Shown: positions 32,260-43,995, counted from the stretch's first letter. The stretch is 64,000 nt of DNA from Burkholderiales bacterium (GCA_947474755.1 CANJJE010000005.1:114137-178136), one strand, 5' to 3'. Numbers and translations: made by a program. Notes: generated by a model not told the origin, from the letters alone.

Positions 32260-33669
32260 CTAAACGCTGTCGCCGCGTGGCGACAATGGTGCCGACGGTG
32301 TCGTCTCGCCCGGCAGTTCAGACCGAGCGTCGTTGCGAAACAGGCCCGGCGTCAGGCCGTGCTTCTGAAGCAGTCGATAGAACTCGGTGCGGTTGCGATC
32401 GGCGAGCCGGGCGGCATCGGCCACGTTTCCGTCGGTCAGTTTCAGCAGCCCGACCAGGTAGTCGCGTTCGAAGCGCTCGCGCGCCTGCGCGTAACTGAGC
32501 ACTTCGACGCTCGGTACCCGCAACGCGCGTTGCACCAGTGCCAGCGGTACCAGCGGCGTGGTCGTCAGCGCGCAGACCTGCTCGACCACGTTGTGCAGCT
32601 GGCGCACATTGCCAGGCCAGGGTGCGGTGGTCAGCGCCTTCAGCGCTTCGGGCGCGAAGCCGTTCAGGCGCTTGCCGTACTTCTCGCTCAGCCTTGACAG
32701 GAAATGGTTGGCCAGCAGCGGGATGTCCTCTCGCCGCGCGCCCAGCGCCGGCAGCGTCAGGGCAACGACGTTCAACCGGTAGTACAGGTCTTCGCGGAAC
32801 TGGCCCTGCGCCATCGCTGCATCGAGATCGCGATGTGTGGCCGACAGGATGCGTACATCGATAGGTACCGACTGGTTCGCGCCGACTGGCCGAACCGAAC
32901 GTTCCTGCAGCACACGCAGCAGCTTCACCTGCAGCGCTGGCGGCATGTCGCCGATCTCGTCGAGGAACAGGCTGCCTCCGTCCGCGGCCTGGAACAGACC
33001 GCGGTGGTTGGTGACCGCACCGGTGAATGAGCCCTTGACGTGACCGAACAGCTCCGATTCGAGAAGCGCTTCGGGGATCGCGCTGCAGTTGACCGCGACG
33101 AAGGGCTGCGGGGCGCGCGGGCTGGCACGGTGGATCGCCTGCGCCAGCAGCTCCTTGCCGCTGCCACTTTCACCGCAGATCAACACGCTGGCGTCGGATG
33201 CGGCCACCATCTTCGCTTCGGCCAGCACTTCGGCCATCACTGCCGAGCGGCTGACGATCGGTGCACGCCAGGCCTCGTCGCCGCCTTGCGGGTGTGCGGC
33301 CGGTGCGCCTAGCGCCAGCGCCTGGCCGATCTTGTCGAGCAGCGCCTTGCCGTCGAAGGGCTTGGTCAGATAGGTGAACACACCGCGGGCGGTGGCCTCC
33401 ACCGCGTCGGGGATGGTGCCGTGCGCGGTCAGCAGGATCACTGGCAGGGCAGGGTGCCGCGCGCGGATCGCATCGAACAGCGCCAGCCCGTCGCGCCCTG
33501 GCAGTTGCACATCGCTCACCACCAGCTGCGGCCGCGAGACTTCGAGGTGCGCCAGGGCTTCCTCGGCCGAGCCGACGCCGGTCACGTGGTAGCCCGCCGC
33601 CGTCAATCGCATTGACAGCAATTGCAGCAGGTCGGCATCGTCGTCAACGACCAGCAGCTTGGCGGTCAT
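32260..33669 (-). CDS. Sigma-54-dependent response regulator (GlrR/QseF-like)
   Basis: [32 protein letters not shown] receiver; [58 protein letters not shown]+ (GSFTGA). Confidence 0.92.
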   Translation of the reverse strand: MTAKLLVVDDDADLLQLLSMRLTAAGYHVTGVGSAEEALAHLEVSRPQLVVSDVQLPGRDGLALFDAIRARHPALPVILLTAHGTIPDAVEATARGVFTYLTKPFDGKALLDKIGQALALGAPAAHPQGGDEAWRAPIVSRSAVMAEVLAEAKMVAASDASVLICGESGSGKELLAQAIHRASPRAPQPFVAVNCSAIPEALLESELFGHVKGSFTGAVTNHRGLFQAADGGSLFLDEIGDMPPALQVKLLRVLQERSVRPVGANQSVPIDVRILSATHRDLDAAMAQGQFREDLYYRLNVVALTLPALGARREDIPLLANHFLSRLSEKYGKRLNGFAPEALKALTTAPWPGNVRQLHNVVEQVCALTTTPLVPLALVQRALRVPSVEVLSYAQARERFERDYLVGLLKLTDGNVADAARLADRNRTEFYRLLQKHGLTPGLFRNDARSELPGETTPSAPLSPRGDSV

Positions 33670-33739
33670 CTCCGCCCCCTTCGTCCTGCAGCCGTTCCCG
33701 CAGGGCGGGAATGGGCTCCTCCTGGCTGACGTGCGGCGC

Positions 33740-34441
33740 TCATGACGGAGGTGCCTTGCGCGGAACTGCCCTGGCACGCGGCGAGCTGGTCTCCGGCAAG
33801 ACCGGGGTGGCGCCATTGGCAGCCGTTCCTGGCGTGACCGACGAGATCGGCCGCGGCGCCAGACTGCGCTCGATCGCCTTCAATGCTTCCAGCTTTTCGT
33901 TGAGCTGCTTGACATCGCGCTGGCTGTCGCGCAAATCCTGGTTGCGGCGGTCGAGCAGCTCTTCGAGGCGTCGTAGCTCCAGCAGGCGCGACAGCAGCAA
34001 TCTGGCGATCGGCTGCCAGTCTTCCGATTCCGGTGTTGCACCTCTTGCCAGAGGTTCGACCAGGCTGATGGCGCGATTCTGTTCGCCGCCGTTTCGTGTC
34101 AACAGCAGCGCCATCGCGAGGTCGATCGAGGTGTCCGGCGTGGGGGGCAGGGCGCTCAGGCGGGCGATCTCCTGCGCCAGTTCGTTGGGCGGCAGGCCAC
34201 GCAATTGCTCGTGGTTCGCCAGCGCACGCCGCGCTGCCAGGTCACTGGGCGTGGCGGCTTCAATCGGTACGTGGGGCAGCGTCGGTGCCGCGGCGATCAC
34301 CAGCGCTGGGGGCGCCACCACGGCTGGCGGTGGTGTGGGGATCGGCGCCGGCTCTCGCCGCAGTACCGAGCAGCCCGACACGCCGATCGCCACCGCGACC
34401 ACGAGAACAACGGCAAATGGTTGAAGCAAACACCGCCTCAT
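33740..34441 (-). CDS. Putative lipoprotein, QseG/YfhG-like, between response regulator and sensor kinase
   Basis: MRRCLLQPFAVVLVVAVAIGVSGCSVLRREPAP (lipobox) and C-terminal coiled region LLSRLLELRRLEELLDRRNQDLRDSQRDVKQLNEKLEALKAIE; gene order. Confidence 0.6.
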   Translation of the reverse strand: MRRCLLQPFAVVLVVAVAIGVSGCSVLRREPAPIPTPPPAVVAPPALVIAAAPTLPHVPIEAATPSDLAARRALANHEQLRGLPPNELAQEIARLSALPPTPDTSIDLAMALLLTRNGGEQNRAISLVEPLARGATPESEDWQPIARLLLSRLLELRRLEELLDRRNQDLRDSQRDVKQLNEKLEALKAIERSLAPRPISSVTPGTAANGATPVLPETSSPRARAVPRKAPPS

Positions 34442-34448
34442 GGCGGTC

Positions 34449-35912
34449 TCAACGTACAGGGACATGGGGCAATTCAATCCGGAAATGGGCGCCCGGCGGG
34501 GAATTGTCGTCGGGCATCAGGAGGTCGATCTGACCGTCGTGGGCGCGCACCAGTTCCTGCACGATCGACAGGCCGATGCCGCTGCCGCGCGGTGCGTCAG
34601 GCGGCTGGCGCTCGCCTCGGAAAAAGGGCTCGAACACCCGCGCTCGGTCGACCGCTGCGACGCCCGGGCCTTCATCGGTGACATCGATGCGCGCCCGGCC
34701 CGGCCACAGCGACACGTCAAGGACGATGCGCCCGCCGATCGGGCTGAATCGGATGGCGTTCGACAGCAGGTTGCCCAAGGCCGTGCCCAGCTTCTCGGCA
34801 TCGACTTCCACCTGGATGGGCCAGCCAGTCACGGCGACCTTCAGCTTGCGTGCCTGCCATTGCAGCTTCTGCATCTCGACCTGTTCGGCGATCAGGGCCT
34901 TCAAGTCGACAGGCCGTCGCACCAGCCGACGCGCGTCGAAGGCGGCGGTGTTGAATCGCAGAAGGTCTTCAATCTGGTTCTGCAGCACGGCGGTGTTCTG
35001 CCGCAGGATGCGTGCGACCTCCCGCTGAGGCTCGTTCAACGGGCCGGTGACGCCGTCCTCCAGCAGCGCGACGCCTTCGCGCAGCGCGGCCAGAGGTGTC
35101 TTCAATTCATGCGATACGTGGCGCAGAAAGCGCGCCTTGTCGGCATCGAGCTCGGCCAGCCGCAGCCGCAGCCATTCGAGGCGACGGCCAAGCTGGCGCA
35201 CGTCGGCCGGGCCCCGCATGTCGATGGCTTGGTCGAGCCGGTTCTCGCCCAAGCCGACGATCGCCGCCTCCAGTCGTTTCAGCGGACGCGCCAGCCAGAC
35301 GCCGAAGGCCAGTGCCAGGCCGACGGCTACCGCGATCGCCACAACGATCTGTCGGGCCAGTTCGGCTCGGCCCGATTCCAGTCGATCGAGCAGCGCCGCG
35401 TTGCGCGATTCGGTAGCCCGCCGCACCTGCTCGGCGAGGTCGACGTTGATCTGGCCGAGTTCGCGAAAGGACGCGGTGAGCGTCTGTTCGCGCTCGCGAA
35501 GCGAGGCGGGGTCTCCGCTGAGCTGCTGGTGCAGTGTCCGCAGTGTTCTGCGCCATGCGTCGGCGAGCGACTCCGATCCACTGGACCCTGGCTCCACTTC
35601 GCGCGTACCGGTCGCCAGCTGTTCCAGCGCCTCACGCGCTTCTTGTGCCGCCTCGTCAAAACGCTGGCGCAGCAGCGGGTCGTCGAGTACCAGAAACTGG
35701 CGCGCCGCTCGCTCCATCGTGACGCTGCGCTCGGCCAGCCGCTGCGCAGCGGCACTCAGCGACACCGCCTGCTGCGCGCCGTCGCTGCTTTGCGTGATCA
35801 GAGCCTCGATCGTGAACAAGCTGCGAAGCGATGCCGCACTGAGCAGACCGGCGATCAGCAGGAACGCGACCAGCAGCAGTTGGTGGAACGAAAAGCGATC
35901 CAGCGAGATCAT
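34449..35912 (-). CDS. Sensor histidine kinase (GlrK/QseE-like)
   Basis: Two TM segments, HAMP, FLRHVSHELKTPLAALREGVALLEDG H-box, GNLLSNAIRFSP N-box, GSGIGLSIVQELV G-box. Confidence 0.92.
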   Translation of the reverse strand: MISLDRFSFHQLLLVAFLLIAGLLSAASLRSLFTIEALITQSSDGAQQAVSLSAAAQRLAERSVTMERAARQFLVLDDPLLRQRFDEAAQEAREALEQLATGTREVEPGSSGSESLADAWRRTLRTLHQQLSGDPASLREREQTLTASFRELGQINVDLAEQVRRATESRNAALLDRLESGRAELARQIVVAIAVAVGLALAFGVWLARPLKRLEAAIVGLGENRLDQAIDMRGPADVRQLGRRLEWLRLRLAELDADKARFLRHVSHELKTPLAALREGVALLEDGVTGPLNEPQREVARILRQNTAVLQNQIEDLLRFNTAAFDARRLVRRPVDLKALIAEQVEMQKLQWQARKLKVAVTGWPIQVEVDAEKLGTALGNLLSNAIRFSPIGGRIVLDVSLWPGRARIDVTDEGPGVAAVDRARVFEPFFRGERQPPDAPRGSGIGLSIVQELVRAHDGQIDLLMPDDNSPPGAHFRIELPHVPVR

Positions 35913-36116
35913 GCAGTCGATTCTGCCTGCGCGATTACCGGGTGCGATGGGCTCACGCCGATATGCTCGCGTGGCCGTCGATAATGAACTTCGAATTCCG
36001 GAAAGGGTGGAATGCGCGGCCTGAACCCGTTCAGTGTCATTCCCTCCATACTCCGCAGGCGGCAGACCCCGAGGGCGTCATCGCCCACTGCCAGTGACTT
36101 GCAAGATTGAAAGCTG

Positions 36117-37286
36117 ATGATGAGACGCCTGAAGTTGGGGTGGGTGGCGGGGTTGGTCGTGGTGCTGATGGTCGCTGGCTTTGTTGCACGCACGCTCTAT
36201 GTGCGAGCGCAGGCGCGAGCCGAAACCGCTGCACCGGCCAAACCACCGCAGGCGATGGACCTGGGCGCGAGCGACATCGTGGTGGCCCGTACGCAGCCGT
36301 TCAAGCGAACGCTGCCGATCTCCGGCAGCCTGAAGGCGGTAGACAGTGCAGTGGTGCGAGCCAAGGTCGCTGCCGAGCTCAAGACGCTCCTGGTACGCGA
36401 AGGCGACGCCGTGACCTCGGGGCAGAAGATCGGCCAGCTCGACACGCTGGAAGCTGATCTGCGAGTGCAGCAGGCCGACCAGAACGCGGCTTCGTCGCGG
36501 GCCCAATGGGACATTGCGCAGCGCGCGCTGAACAACAACCGAGCGCTGGTGGCGCAGGGATTCATTTCGGCCACCGGGCTGGAAACCTCGATTTCCAACG
36601 AGGCAGCGGCACGCGCCGTCTATGAAGCGGCGCTGGCGGCCGTCAATCTGGCCCGCAAGGCACGCAACGACACGCAGCTGGTCAGCCCGATCTCGGGGCA
36701 GGTGTCGCAACGGCTGGCGCAACCGGGCGAGAGAGTCTCGGTCGATGCGAAGCTGGTCGAGATCGTCGACCTGTCGCGTATCGAGCTCGAGGCGGCGATC
36801 GCGCCCGAGGATATCGGTGGCGTTGCCATCGGCCAGACGGCGCGCCTCGCAGCCGAAGGACTGGACGGTCCGGTCACTGCACGGGTGGTTCGCATCAATC
36901 CGAGCACGCAGGCCGGCACTCGGGCGGTGCTGACCTACCTGCGGCTCGTTCCGCGCCCCAATCTGCGTCAGGGCCTGTTCCTGACCGGATCGATCGAACT
37001 CAGCTCGGGTAACGCGCTCACAGTGCCGGTGTCGGCGGTGCGCGTCGACCAGGCGCAGCCTTACGTACTCGTACTGGTGGGGGACCGTGTCGAGCAGAGG
37101 AAGGTGACCCTCGGTCAGCGGGGTGAGTTGCCGATCGATGGTCGTATCGAATCGGTGGTCGAGTTGACCAGCGGTGTCTCCGACGGCACGGTGGTGCTGC
37201 GTGGGTCGGTCGGCGCGCTGCGCGACGGCACGCAGGTGCGCGTGCTGGCTGCGGCTGCAGCTTCCGCTGCGAGCAGCGCACGCTGA
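36117..37286 (+). CDS. RND efflux periplasmic adaptor subunit (MFP)
   Basis: Lipoyl/hairpin/beta-barrel MFP pattern: ISGSLKAVDSAVVRAKVAAELKTLLVREGDAVTSGQKIGQLDTLEADLRVQQADQN. Confidence 0.92.
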   Translation: MMRRLKLGWVAGLVVVLMVAGFVARTLYVRAQARAETAAPAKPPQAMDLGASDIVVARTQPFKRTLPISGSLKAVDSAVVRAKVAAELKTLLVREGDAVTSGQKIGQLDTLEADLRVQQADQNAASSRAQWDIAQRALNNNRALVAQGFISATGLETSISNEAAARAVYEAALAAVNLARKARNDTQLVSPISGQVSQRLAQPGERVSVDAKLVEIVDLSRIELEAAIAPEDIGGVAIGQTARLAAEGLDGPVTARVVRINPSTQAGTRAVLTYLRLVPRPNLRQGLFLTGSIELSSGNALTVPVSAVRVDQAQPYVLVLVGDRVEQRKVTLGQRGELPIDGRIESVVELTSGVSDGTVVLRGSVGALRDGTQVRVLAAAAASAASSAR

Positions 37287-37288
37287 CC

Positions 37289-40200
37289 ATGTGGTTCACC
37301 CGCGTCTCGATCGGCAACCCGGTGATGGCCACCATGGTCATGCTGGCGTTTGTCGTCCTGGGACTCTTCAGTTACCAGCGGCTGTCGGTCGATCAGTTTC
37401 CCAACATTGATTTTCCGACCGTCGTCGTGCAGTTCGACTACCCCGGCGCCTCGCCCGAAATCGTCGAGACCGAAGTCACGAAGAAGGTCGAGGAAGCGGT
37501 CAACACCGTGGCGGGCATCAGCTCGCTGTACTCGCGTTCCTACGAGGGCAACTCGATCGTGATCATCGAGTTCAACCTGAACGTCGACGGCCGCAAGGCG
37601 GCCGAGGATGTGCGCGAGAAAGTCGCACTGGTGCGACCCAGCCTGCGTGACGAGGTCAAGGAGCCGCGCGTCTCGCGCTTCGACCCGGCCAGCACGCCGA
37701 TCTTCAACCTTGCCGTGCTGTCGCCGACCGGCAAGCAGACACCGCAGGAGCTGACCACCTGGGCCACACAGGTGCTGCAGAAGCGGCTGGAAAACGTGCG
37801 GGGCGTCGGGTCGGTCAGCGTGGTGGGCGGCGTGTCGCGGCAGATCAATCTCTACCTGAAGCCAGCCGCCATGGAGGCGATGGGCGTCAGCGTGGACAAC
37901 GTCATCAACGCGGTGCGCAGCGAGAACCAGGAACTGCCGATGGGCGCCATTCGCTCCGTCGACCAGGAGCGCGTGGTGCAGATCAATGCCCGGCTGAAGC
38001 GGCCGGAGGAGTTCCGCGACATCGTCGTCGCCCGCCGGGGGGCGGCCACGCCTGGAACGGGTAACGCGACGGTCAGTGGCGGCTCGCCAGTCAAGCTGTG
38101 GCAGGTGGCTGATGTGGTCGACGGCCCGCAGGAGGTCGAAAGCCTGGCGCTGTACAACGGCCAGCGAACCGTGCTGCTGTCGGTGCAGAAGTCGCAGGGC
38201 GAGAACACCATCGAAGTGGTTGATGGCCTGCGCAAGGCTCTTGCGGCTGCAGCTTCGGTGACGCCGCCGGGCATCGTGGTCGAAGTGAACCGCGACAATT
38301 CGCGATCGATCCGTGTCGCCGTCGCGAACGTCAAGCACACCCTGTTCGAGGGCGCGGCGCTCACCGTGCTGATCGTCTTCCTGTTCCTCAATTCCTGGCG
38401 CAGCACCGTCATCACCGGCCTCACGTTGCCGATCGCACTGATCGGCACCTTCGGCTTCATGTACATCTTCGGCTTCACCATCAACAGCATCACGATGATG
38501 GCGCTGAGCCTGTGCGTGGGCCTGCTGATCGACGACGCGATCGTCGTGCGCGAGAACATCGTGCGCCATGTGCAGATGGGCAAGAGCGCTCATCAGGCGG
38601 CGCTCGACGGCACGCAGGAGATCGGCCTGGCGGTGATGGCGACCACGATGTCCATCGTCGCGGTCTTCCTGCCGATCGGCTTCATGGGCGGCATCGTCGG
38701 CAAGTTCTTCCACGAGTTCGGCCTGACCATCGTGGCCGCGGTGCTGATCTCCATGTTCGTCAGCTTCACGCTCGACCCGATGCTCTCCAGCATCTGGCAC
38801 GACCCTCAGGCTTCGCACCGAACCGGCACACCGCGCGAGACGACCAGCCTCTACGACCGCACGCTGGGCCGCGTCACAGAGGTGTTCGAGCGTTTCACCG
38901 TGTGGCTGGGACAAGGCTACCAGTCCATCCTGGGCTGGTCGCTGCGACAGCGGGTGGCCACGCTGGCGATCGCGGCAGCCACCTTCGGCGGCAGTTTCCT
39001 GCTCATACCGGTGCTGGGCGCCGAGTTCGTTCCGAAGGCCGATTTCTCGGAGACCACGGTCAACTTCTTCACGCCCGTCGGCTCGTCGCTCGAAGTGACC
39101 GAAGCCCGCGCCAGGCAGGTCGATCTGGCACTGCGCGAGCTACCCGAGGTCAAGTACACGGTCACCACGATCAACAGTGGATCTGCCGCCGGCAAGATCT
39201 TCGGCTCCACCTATGTGCGACTGGTCGATCGTGATCTGCGTCAGCGCGGCCTGGAGCAGATGACGGTGCCCATGCGCGAGCGCCTCGAGCGCATTCCGGG
39301 CATCACCGTCACCAACATGGGTTCGCCCGATCTGGGCGGCGGCAAGAGCCTGCAGTTCTCGATCCAGGGAAGCGATCTGCGCGAACTCGAGCGGCTGTCC
39401 AAGATCATCACCGCACAGCTGCAACAGGTGCCGGGACTGGTCGATCTGGACACCACCTTGAAGCCCGACAAGCCCACCGTCGCGATCGACGTGAAGCGCG
39501 AGGCGGCGTCTGATCTGGGGCTCAATGTCAACATGCTGGCCAACACGCTGCGCTCACTGGTGGCTGGCACGACAGTGGGCAACTGGCGCGCGCCTGATGG
39601 CGAAAACTACGACGTGATCGTGCGGCTGACGCCCGAAAGCCGCACCTCTCTGGCCGACCTGCAACGCCTGCCTGTTCCTGTGGCTGCCGGTGCCGACGGG
39701 TTGCCTCGCATCGTGCGACTGTCGCAGGTGGCCGATGTCACTGCATCGGCCGGACCGAACCAGATCAACCGGCGCGACCTGAACCGGGAGATCAACATGG
39801 ACGCAAACGCCTATGGCCGCAGCGCCGGCGAAGTGTCTGCCGATATCCGACGCATCCTGGACAGCGTGGCCTGGCCCCCGGGCTACCGCTACAGCTTCGG
39901 TGGCAGCACGAAGAACATGGCCGAATCATTCAGCTACGCGATCGGCGCGCTGGGCCTGGCGGTGGTGTTCATCTACATGATCCTCGCCAGCCAGTTCCGC
40001 AGCTTCCTGCAGCCGATGGCGCTGATGACCTCGCTGCCGCTGACGCTGATCGGGGTGGTGCTGACGCTCTTGATGTTCGGCTCGACCTTGAACATGTTCA
40101 GCATCATCGGTATCGTGATGCTGATGGGTCTGGTGACGAAAAACGCGATCCTGCTGATCGACTTCGCCATCCGCGCGCGCGAAGGAACCGTGCCCGGCGA

Positions 40201-40507
40201 GGTGGCGATGGATCGTGAAAGCGCGCTGATGCTTGCCGCCCGTGTGCGTCTTCGTCCGATCCTGATGACTACGCTGGCGATGATCTTCGGCATGGTGCCG
40301 CTGGCCTTTGCGCTGTCCGAAGGGGCGGAGCAGCGTGCCCCCATGGGCCAGGCAGTGATCGGCGGCGTGATTGCCTCGTCGCTGTTGACACTGGTCGTGG
40401 TGCCGGTCGTCTACTGCTACCTGGATGACCTGGCAGTGTGGGCCAAGCGGCGCTGGTCCCGCCACCCCCGCGCCACGGCCACGCCACCTCTGATCGTGGG
40501 GAAATAA
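37289..40507 (+). CDS. RND efflux transporter permease (AcrB/MdtB-type)
   Basis: 1072 aa; [55 protein letters not shown]...; 12-TM RND pattern. Confidence 0.95.
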   Translation: MWFTRVSIGNPVMATMVMLAFVVLGLFSYQRLSVDQFPNIDFPTVVVQFDYPGASPEIVETEVTKKVEEAVNTVAGISSLYSRSYEGNSIVIIEFNLNVDGRKAAEDVREKVALVRPSLRDEVKEPRVSRFDPASTPIFNLAVLSPTGKQTPQELTTWATQVLQKRLENVRGVGSVSVVGGVSRQINLYLKPAAMEAMGVSVDNVINAVRSENQELPMGAIRSVDQERVVQINARLKRPEEFRDIVVARRGAATPGTGNATVSGGSPVKLWQVADVVDGPQEVESLALYNGQRTVLLSVQKSQGENTIEVVDGLRKALAAAASVTPPGIVVEVNRDNSRSIRVAVANVKHTLFEGAALTVLIVFLFLNSWRSTVITGLTLPIALIGTFGFMYIFGFTINSITMMALSLCVGLLIDDAIVVRENIVRHVQMGKSAHQAALDGTQEIGLAVMATTMSIVAVFLPIGFMGGIVGKFFHEFGLTIVAAVLISMFVSFTLDPMLSSIWHDPQASHRTGTPRETTSLYDRTLGRVTEVFERFTVWLGQGYQSILGWSLRQRVATLAIAAATFGGSFLLIPVLGAEFVPKADFSETTVNFFTPVGSSLEVTEARARQVDLALRELPEVKYTVTTINSGSAAGKIFGSTYVRLVDRDLRQRGLEQMTVPMRERLERIPGITVTNMGSPDLGGGKSLQFSIQGSDLRELERLSKIITAQLQQVPGLVDLDTTLKPDKPTVAIDVKREAASDLGLNVNMLANTLRSLVAGTTVGNWRAPDGENYDVIVRLTPESRTSLADLQRLPVPVAAGADGLPRIVRLSQVADVTASAGPNQINRRDLNREINMDANAYGRSAGEVSADIRRILDSVAWPPGYRYSFGGSTKNMAESFSYAIGALGLAVVFIYMILASQFRSFLQPMALMTSLPLTLIGVVLTLLMFGSTLNMFSIIGIVMLMGLVTKNAILLIDFAIRAREGTVPGEVAMDRESALMLAARVRLRPILMTTLAMIFGMVPLAFALSEGAEQRAPMGQAVIGGVIASSLLTLVVVPVVYCYLDDLAVWAKRRWSRHPRATATPPLIVGK

Positions 40508-40584
40508 AATGCCCGCCTGCCGATCAGCGCCGCTCGTTTGCCCTCACCGCATGACAACTCACTGCCGCGAAGCCCTGTACCGCC

Positions 40585-41268
40585 ATGGACATTGAACACG
40601 CCCGCTTCAACATGATCGAGCAGCAGATCAGACCCTGGGAGGTACTCGATGCAGAGGTGTTGTCGCTGCTGGCGGTAATCCGGCGAGAGGATTTCCTGCC
40701 GCCTGCAACTCGCTCGATGGCCTTCGTCGACACCGAAGTCGTGCTGCCCACGTCCACCGGACCAGCGCAATCGATGCTGGCGCCGAGGGTCGAGGCGCGG
40801 CTCCTGCAGGAACTCGATGTCGGCAAGCACGAGCGGGTGCTCGAGGTCGGCGCTGGCTCGGGCTTCATGGCGGCCTTGCTCGGCCATCGGGCTCAACAGG
40901 TGCTGAGCCTGGAGATCGATGCCGATCTGTCTTCATTCGCCATGGCCAACCTGCGCCGCGCCGGGGCTTCGAACGTCTCGGTGCGCCATGCCGATGGATC
41001 GAAGGGCAGCGCCGCTGACGGACCGTTCGACGTGATCGTGCTCTCCGGCTCGGTCCCCCAGGTCCCGCAGGTGCTGTTCGATCAACTGAAGACCGGTGGC
41101 CGGCTGGTGGCTATCGTCGGCCAGCTGCCGATCATGCAGGCGGTTCTGTACACCCGCAGCGCGTCGGGCGGTGCGGGTGAGCGCAGCGCGATCAGCAGCG
41201 TCGAGCTGTTCGATACCGTGGCGCCGCGGCTGACCGGCTTCGAAGAGCCGAGCCGGTTCCACTTCTGA
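40585..41268 (+). CDS. Protein-L-isoaspartate O-methyltransferase family
   Basis: MDIEHARFNMIEQQIRPWEVLDAEVL...VLEVGAGSGFMAALLGHRAQQVLSLEID. Confidence 0.88.
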   Translation: MDIEHARFNMIEQQIRPWEVLDAEVLSLLAVIRREDFLPPATRSMAFVDTEVVLPTSTGPAQSMLAPRVEARLLQELDVGKHERVLEVGAGSGFMAALLGHRAQQVLSLEIDADLSSFAMANLRRAGASNVSVRHADGSKGSAADGPFDVIVLSGSVPQVPQVLFDQLKTGGRLVAIVGQLPIMQAVLYTRSASGGAGERSAISSVELFDTVAPRLTGFEEPSRFHF

Positions 41269-41633
41269 TGCAGCACATAGGCGCGCGGGAGTTTGCGGCA
41301 CTGCTTGCAGGCGCTGATGCACTGGCATCGACAGCGACGTCGTCAGTCGCGTTGCCCCTGCTGCTCGATGTTCGTGAGCCCTGGGAGGTCGAGCTGGCGT
41401 CCCTGCGTGCCGATGGCCTCGTCACCGTCAACCTGCCGATGAGCGAGATCGTCCAGCGCATCGGTGAACTCGATCCCGCGCGACCGACCGTCTGCCTTTG
41501 CCACCATGGCATGCGCAGCGCGCAGGTGGCGGCCTTCCTTGAACAGCGCCATGGCTTTGCTTCGGTCACCAACTTCACCGGCGGCATCGATGCCTGGTCG
41601 GTCGAGGTTGATGCGAGCGTGCCGCGTTATTGA
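41268..41633 (+). CDS. Rhodanese-like domain protein
   Basis: LLLDVREPWEVELASLR...TVCLCHHGMRSAQVAAFLEQRHGFASVTNFTGGIDAWS (active-site Cys loop CHHGMRS). Confidence 0.92.
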   Translation: MQHIGAREFAALLAGADALASTATSSVALPLLLDVREPWEVELASLRADGLVTVNLPMSEIVQRIGELDPARPTVCLCHHGMRSAQVAAFLEQRHGFASVTNFTGGIDAWSVEVDASVPRY

Positions 41634-41668
41634 GCGCCCGTCGTCGATCCTCCCACCGAGCCGCACCC

Positions 41669-43045
41669 ATGCCTGCCCTGCCGATCACCCTTCGACATGC
41701 CGATTCAGCAACGAAACCACGCCGGTGGGCGCGCCTGCTCGCTGTCACCGGTCTGAACCTGACCGCGCTCTGCCTGGCCACCGCGCAGGCGCAAAGCCTC
41801 GACGAGCTTTACACCGCTGCACGCGGCTACGACGCCACCTACCTGTCGGCCCGCTCACTCGCCGACTCGGCTCCCTACCGCGCTGCGCAGGCCAACGCAC
41901 TGCTGCGCCCGAGTTTGAACCTGGATGCCAGCGCCAACACTGGCCGCGTCGAGACTGCCTCGAACAACGCATCTTTCAGCACCCGGTCGGGACAGTTATC
42001 TGCGCGTCAGCCGCTGTTCAACCGCAGCAGCAGCGTCACCATTGACCAGGCCGAGCGTGAGCTCCAGGCTTCCGCCTTGCGGCTGGAGCTGGCCGAGCAG
42101 GACCTGATCGTGCGGCTGGCCCAGGCCTACTTCGATGTGCTGGCGGCGCAGGATGCACTGACCACCACGCGCACCAGCAAGGTCGCGATCAGCGAGCAGC
42201 TAGCGTCGGCGAAGCGCAATTTCGAGGTCGGTACCGCCACCATCACTGACACCCGTGAAGCGCAGGCCCGCTTCGATCTGGCCACCGCGCAGGAGCTCGC
42301 TGCCGACAACGACCTTCGCAACAAGCGCATTGCTCTGGACCTGCTGGTCGGCCGCAGCAACGTCGAGCCCAGGGGCCTGACGCCGCCGGTCACCCTGCCG
42401 CCGATCACCCCCGCCGACGCGGATGCATGGGCCCGCAACGCTGACGCCCAACACCCTTCGGTGCGGCTGGCGCAGCTGTCGCTGGAGGTCGCTCGGCTCG
42501 AAACCAGCAAGGCCCGCTCGGGCCACCTGCCCACGCTCGACGCGGTGGCCAGCGTCATCAGCCAGTACAACTCCTCCGGCAGGAGCGGCAGTCAGTTGTC
42601 GGGTGTCGGCACCACGAACACCGGCAGCATCGGTGTGCAGTTCAATCTGCCGTTGTTCACCGGGCTGTCGGTGCAGAACCGCATCAAGGAAACACTGGCG
42701 CTCGAGGACAAGTCGCAGAACGATCTGGAGGCCGCGCGCCGGGCGGTATCGCTGGGGACTCGTCAGGCCTACTTCGGCGTGCAATCTCTGCAGGCGCAGG
42801 TGCTGGCGCTGGAAGCGGCCGAATCCTCCAGCGCCCTGGCCCTGGAAGCCACTCAGCTCGGCTACCGCGTCGGCGTGCGGGTCAATATCGATGTGCTGAA
42901 CGCACAGACGCAGCTCTACACCACCCGGCGAGACCTGTCCAAAGCCCGCTACGACACCCTGCTCGGCGGTCTGCGGCTGCGTCAGGCCGCAGGCCAGTTG
43001 AAACCCGAGGATGTGACGGCTGTCAGCCGCTTGTTGAGTCCCTGA
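41669..43045 (+). CDS. TolC-family outer membrane efflux protein
   Basis: AQSLDELYTAARGYDATYLSARSLADSAPYRAAQANALLRPSLNLDASANTGR...FEVGTATITDTREAQARFDLA. Confidence 0.92.
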   Translation: MPALPITLRHADSATKPRRWARLLAVTGLNLTALCLATAQAQSLDELYTAARGYDATYLSARSLADSAPYRAAQANALLRPSLNLDASANTGRVETASNNASFSTRSGQLSARQPLFNRSSSVTIDQAERELQASALRLELAEQDLIVRLAQAYFDVLAAQDALTTTRTSKVAISEQLASAKRNFEVGTATITDTREAQARFDLATAQELAADNDLRNKRIALDLLVGRSNVEPRGLTPPVTLPPITPADADAWARNADAQHPSVRLAQLSLEVARLETSKARSGHLPTLDAVASVISQYNSSGRSGSQLSGVGTTNTGSIGVQFNLPLFTGLSVQNRIKETLALEDKSQNDLEAARRAVSLGTRQAYFGVQSLQAQVLALEAAESSSALALEATQLGYRVGVRVNIDVLNAQTQLYTTRRDLSKARYDTLLGGLRLRQAAGQLKPEDVTAVSRLLSP

Positions 43046-43061
43046 CTGCGATGCGGTCGCA

Positions 43062-43976
43062 TCAGCGCCGCATCAGCGTGCTCTTGCCGAACAGACTTTC
43101 GATCAGGTCTACGGCCACTTCGGCGGTCTGGTTTCGCACATCGAGGGCGGGGTTCAGTTCCATCACGTCGAGGCTGGCCAGCCGACCGGTATCGGCGATC
43201 ATTTCCATGCACAGCTGCGCTTCGCGGTAGGTCGGCCCGCCCAGCACGGTGGTACCGACGCCGGGCGCGACCGCGGGGTCGAGGAAGTCGACGTCGAAGC
43301 TGACATGCAGGTGCGTGTTGGCGTCCAGCGTGGCCAGCGCCAGTTCCATCGCGTGGCGCATGCCCATCTCGTCGATGAAGCGCATGTCGAACACATCGAG
43401 TTCCTGCTCGTGCACGAAGCGCTTCTCGCCGGCATCCACGCTGCGGATGCCGATCTGGCGCACCCACTTCGGGTTGATCGCTGGAACCTGACCGCCGATC
43501 TCGATCAGCCCCTCGGGGCCGTGACCGCACAGGCAGGCGACCGGCATGCCGTGAAGGTTGCCGCTGGGCGTGAGCATCTGCGTGTTGAAGTCGGCATGCG
43601 CATCCAGCCACAGCACGCGCAGTCGCTTGCCGACATCGCGGCAGTGGCGCGCCACCGCGCTGATCGAGCCGATGCCCAGGCAATGGTCGCCACCCAGCAG
43701 CACGGGCATGCGGTTCAGTTTCAGCTCGGCGTAGACCGCGTCGTGCACCAGGCGGTTCCAGGCGATCACCTCTGGCAGGTGCCGATAGCCGTCTGCTGCT
43801 GGCAGCCAGGGGTTGGTCGGGCCGCTGAGGTTGCCGCGGTCAAGCACCTCGAGCCCGTGACCCCGCAAGGCCGGCACGATGTTCGCGACCCTCAGCGCTT
43901 CGGGCCCCATGCTGGTCCCGCGCGCGCTGGCGCCGATGTCGGTCGGTGCGCCTATCAGGCTCAGGTGCAGGTTCAT
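43062..43976 (-). CDS. Arginase
   Basis: MNLHLSLIGAPTDIGASARGTSMGPEALRVA...VLLGGDHCLGIGSI...LWLDAHADFNT...HVSFDVDFLDPAVAPGVGTTVLGGPTYREA. Confidence 0.93.
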   Translation of the reverse strand: MNLHLSLIGAPTDIGASARGTSMGPEALRVANIVPALRGHGLEVLDRGNLSGPTNPWLPAADGYRHLPEVIAWNRLVHDAVYAELKLNRMPVLLGGDHCLGIGSISAVARHCRDVGKRLRVLWLDAHADFNTQMLTPSGNLHGMPVACLCGHGPEGLIEIGGQVPAINPKWVRQIGIRSVDAGEKRFVHEQELDVFDMRFIDEMGMRHAMELALATLDANTHLHVSFDVDFLDPAVAPGVGTTVLGGPTYREAQLCMEMIADTGRLASLDVMELNPALDVRNQTAEVAVDLIESLFGKSTLMRR

Positions 43977-43995
43977 GCGCAGGCGCTCGATGGCG

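Noticed and set aside
34440-35984. 514-aa + ORF
   Set aside because: Antisense to the sensor kinase gene, which carries all histidine kinase motifs
37115-38914. 599-aa minus ORF
   Set aside because: Shadow of the RND permease/adaptor genes
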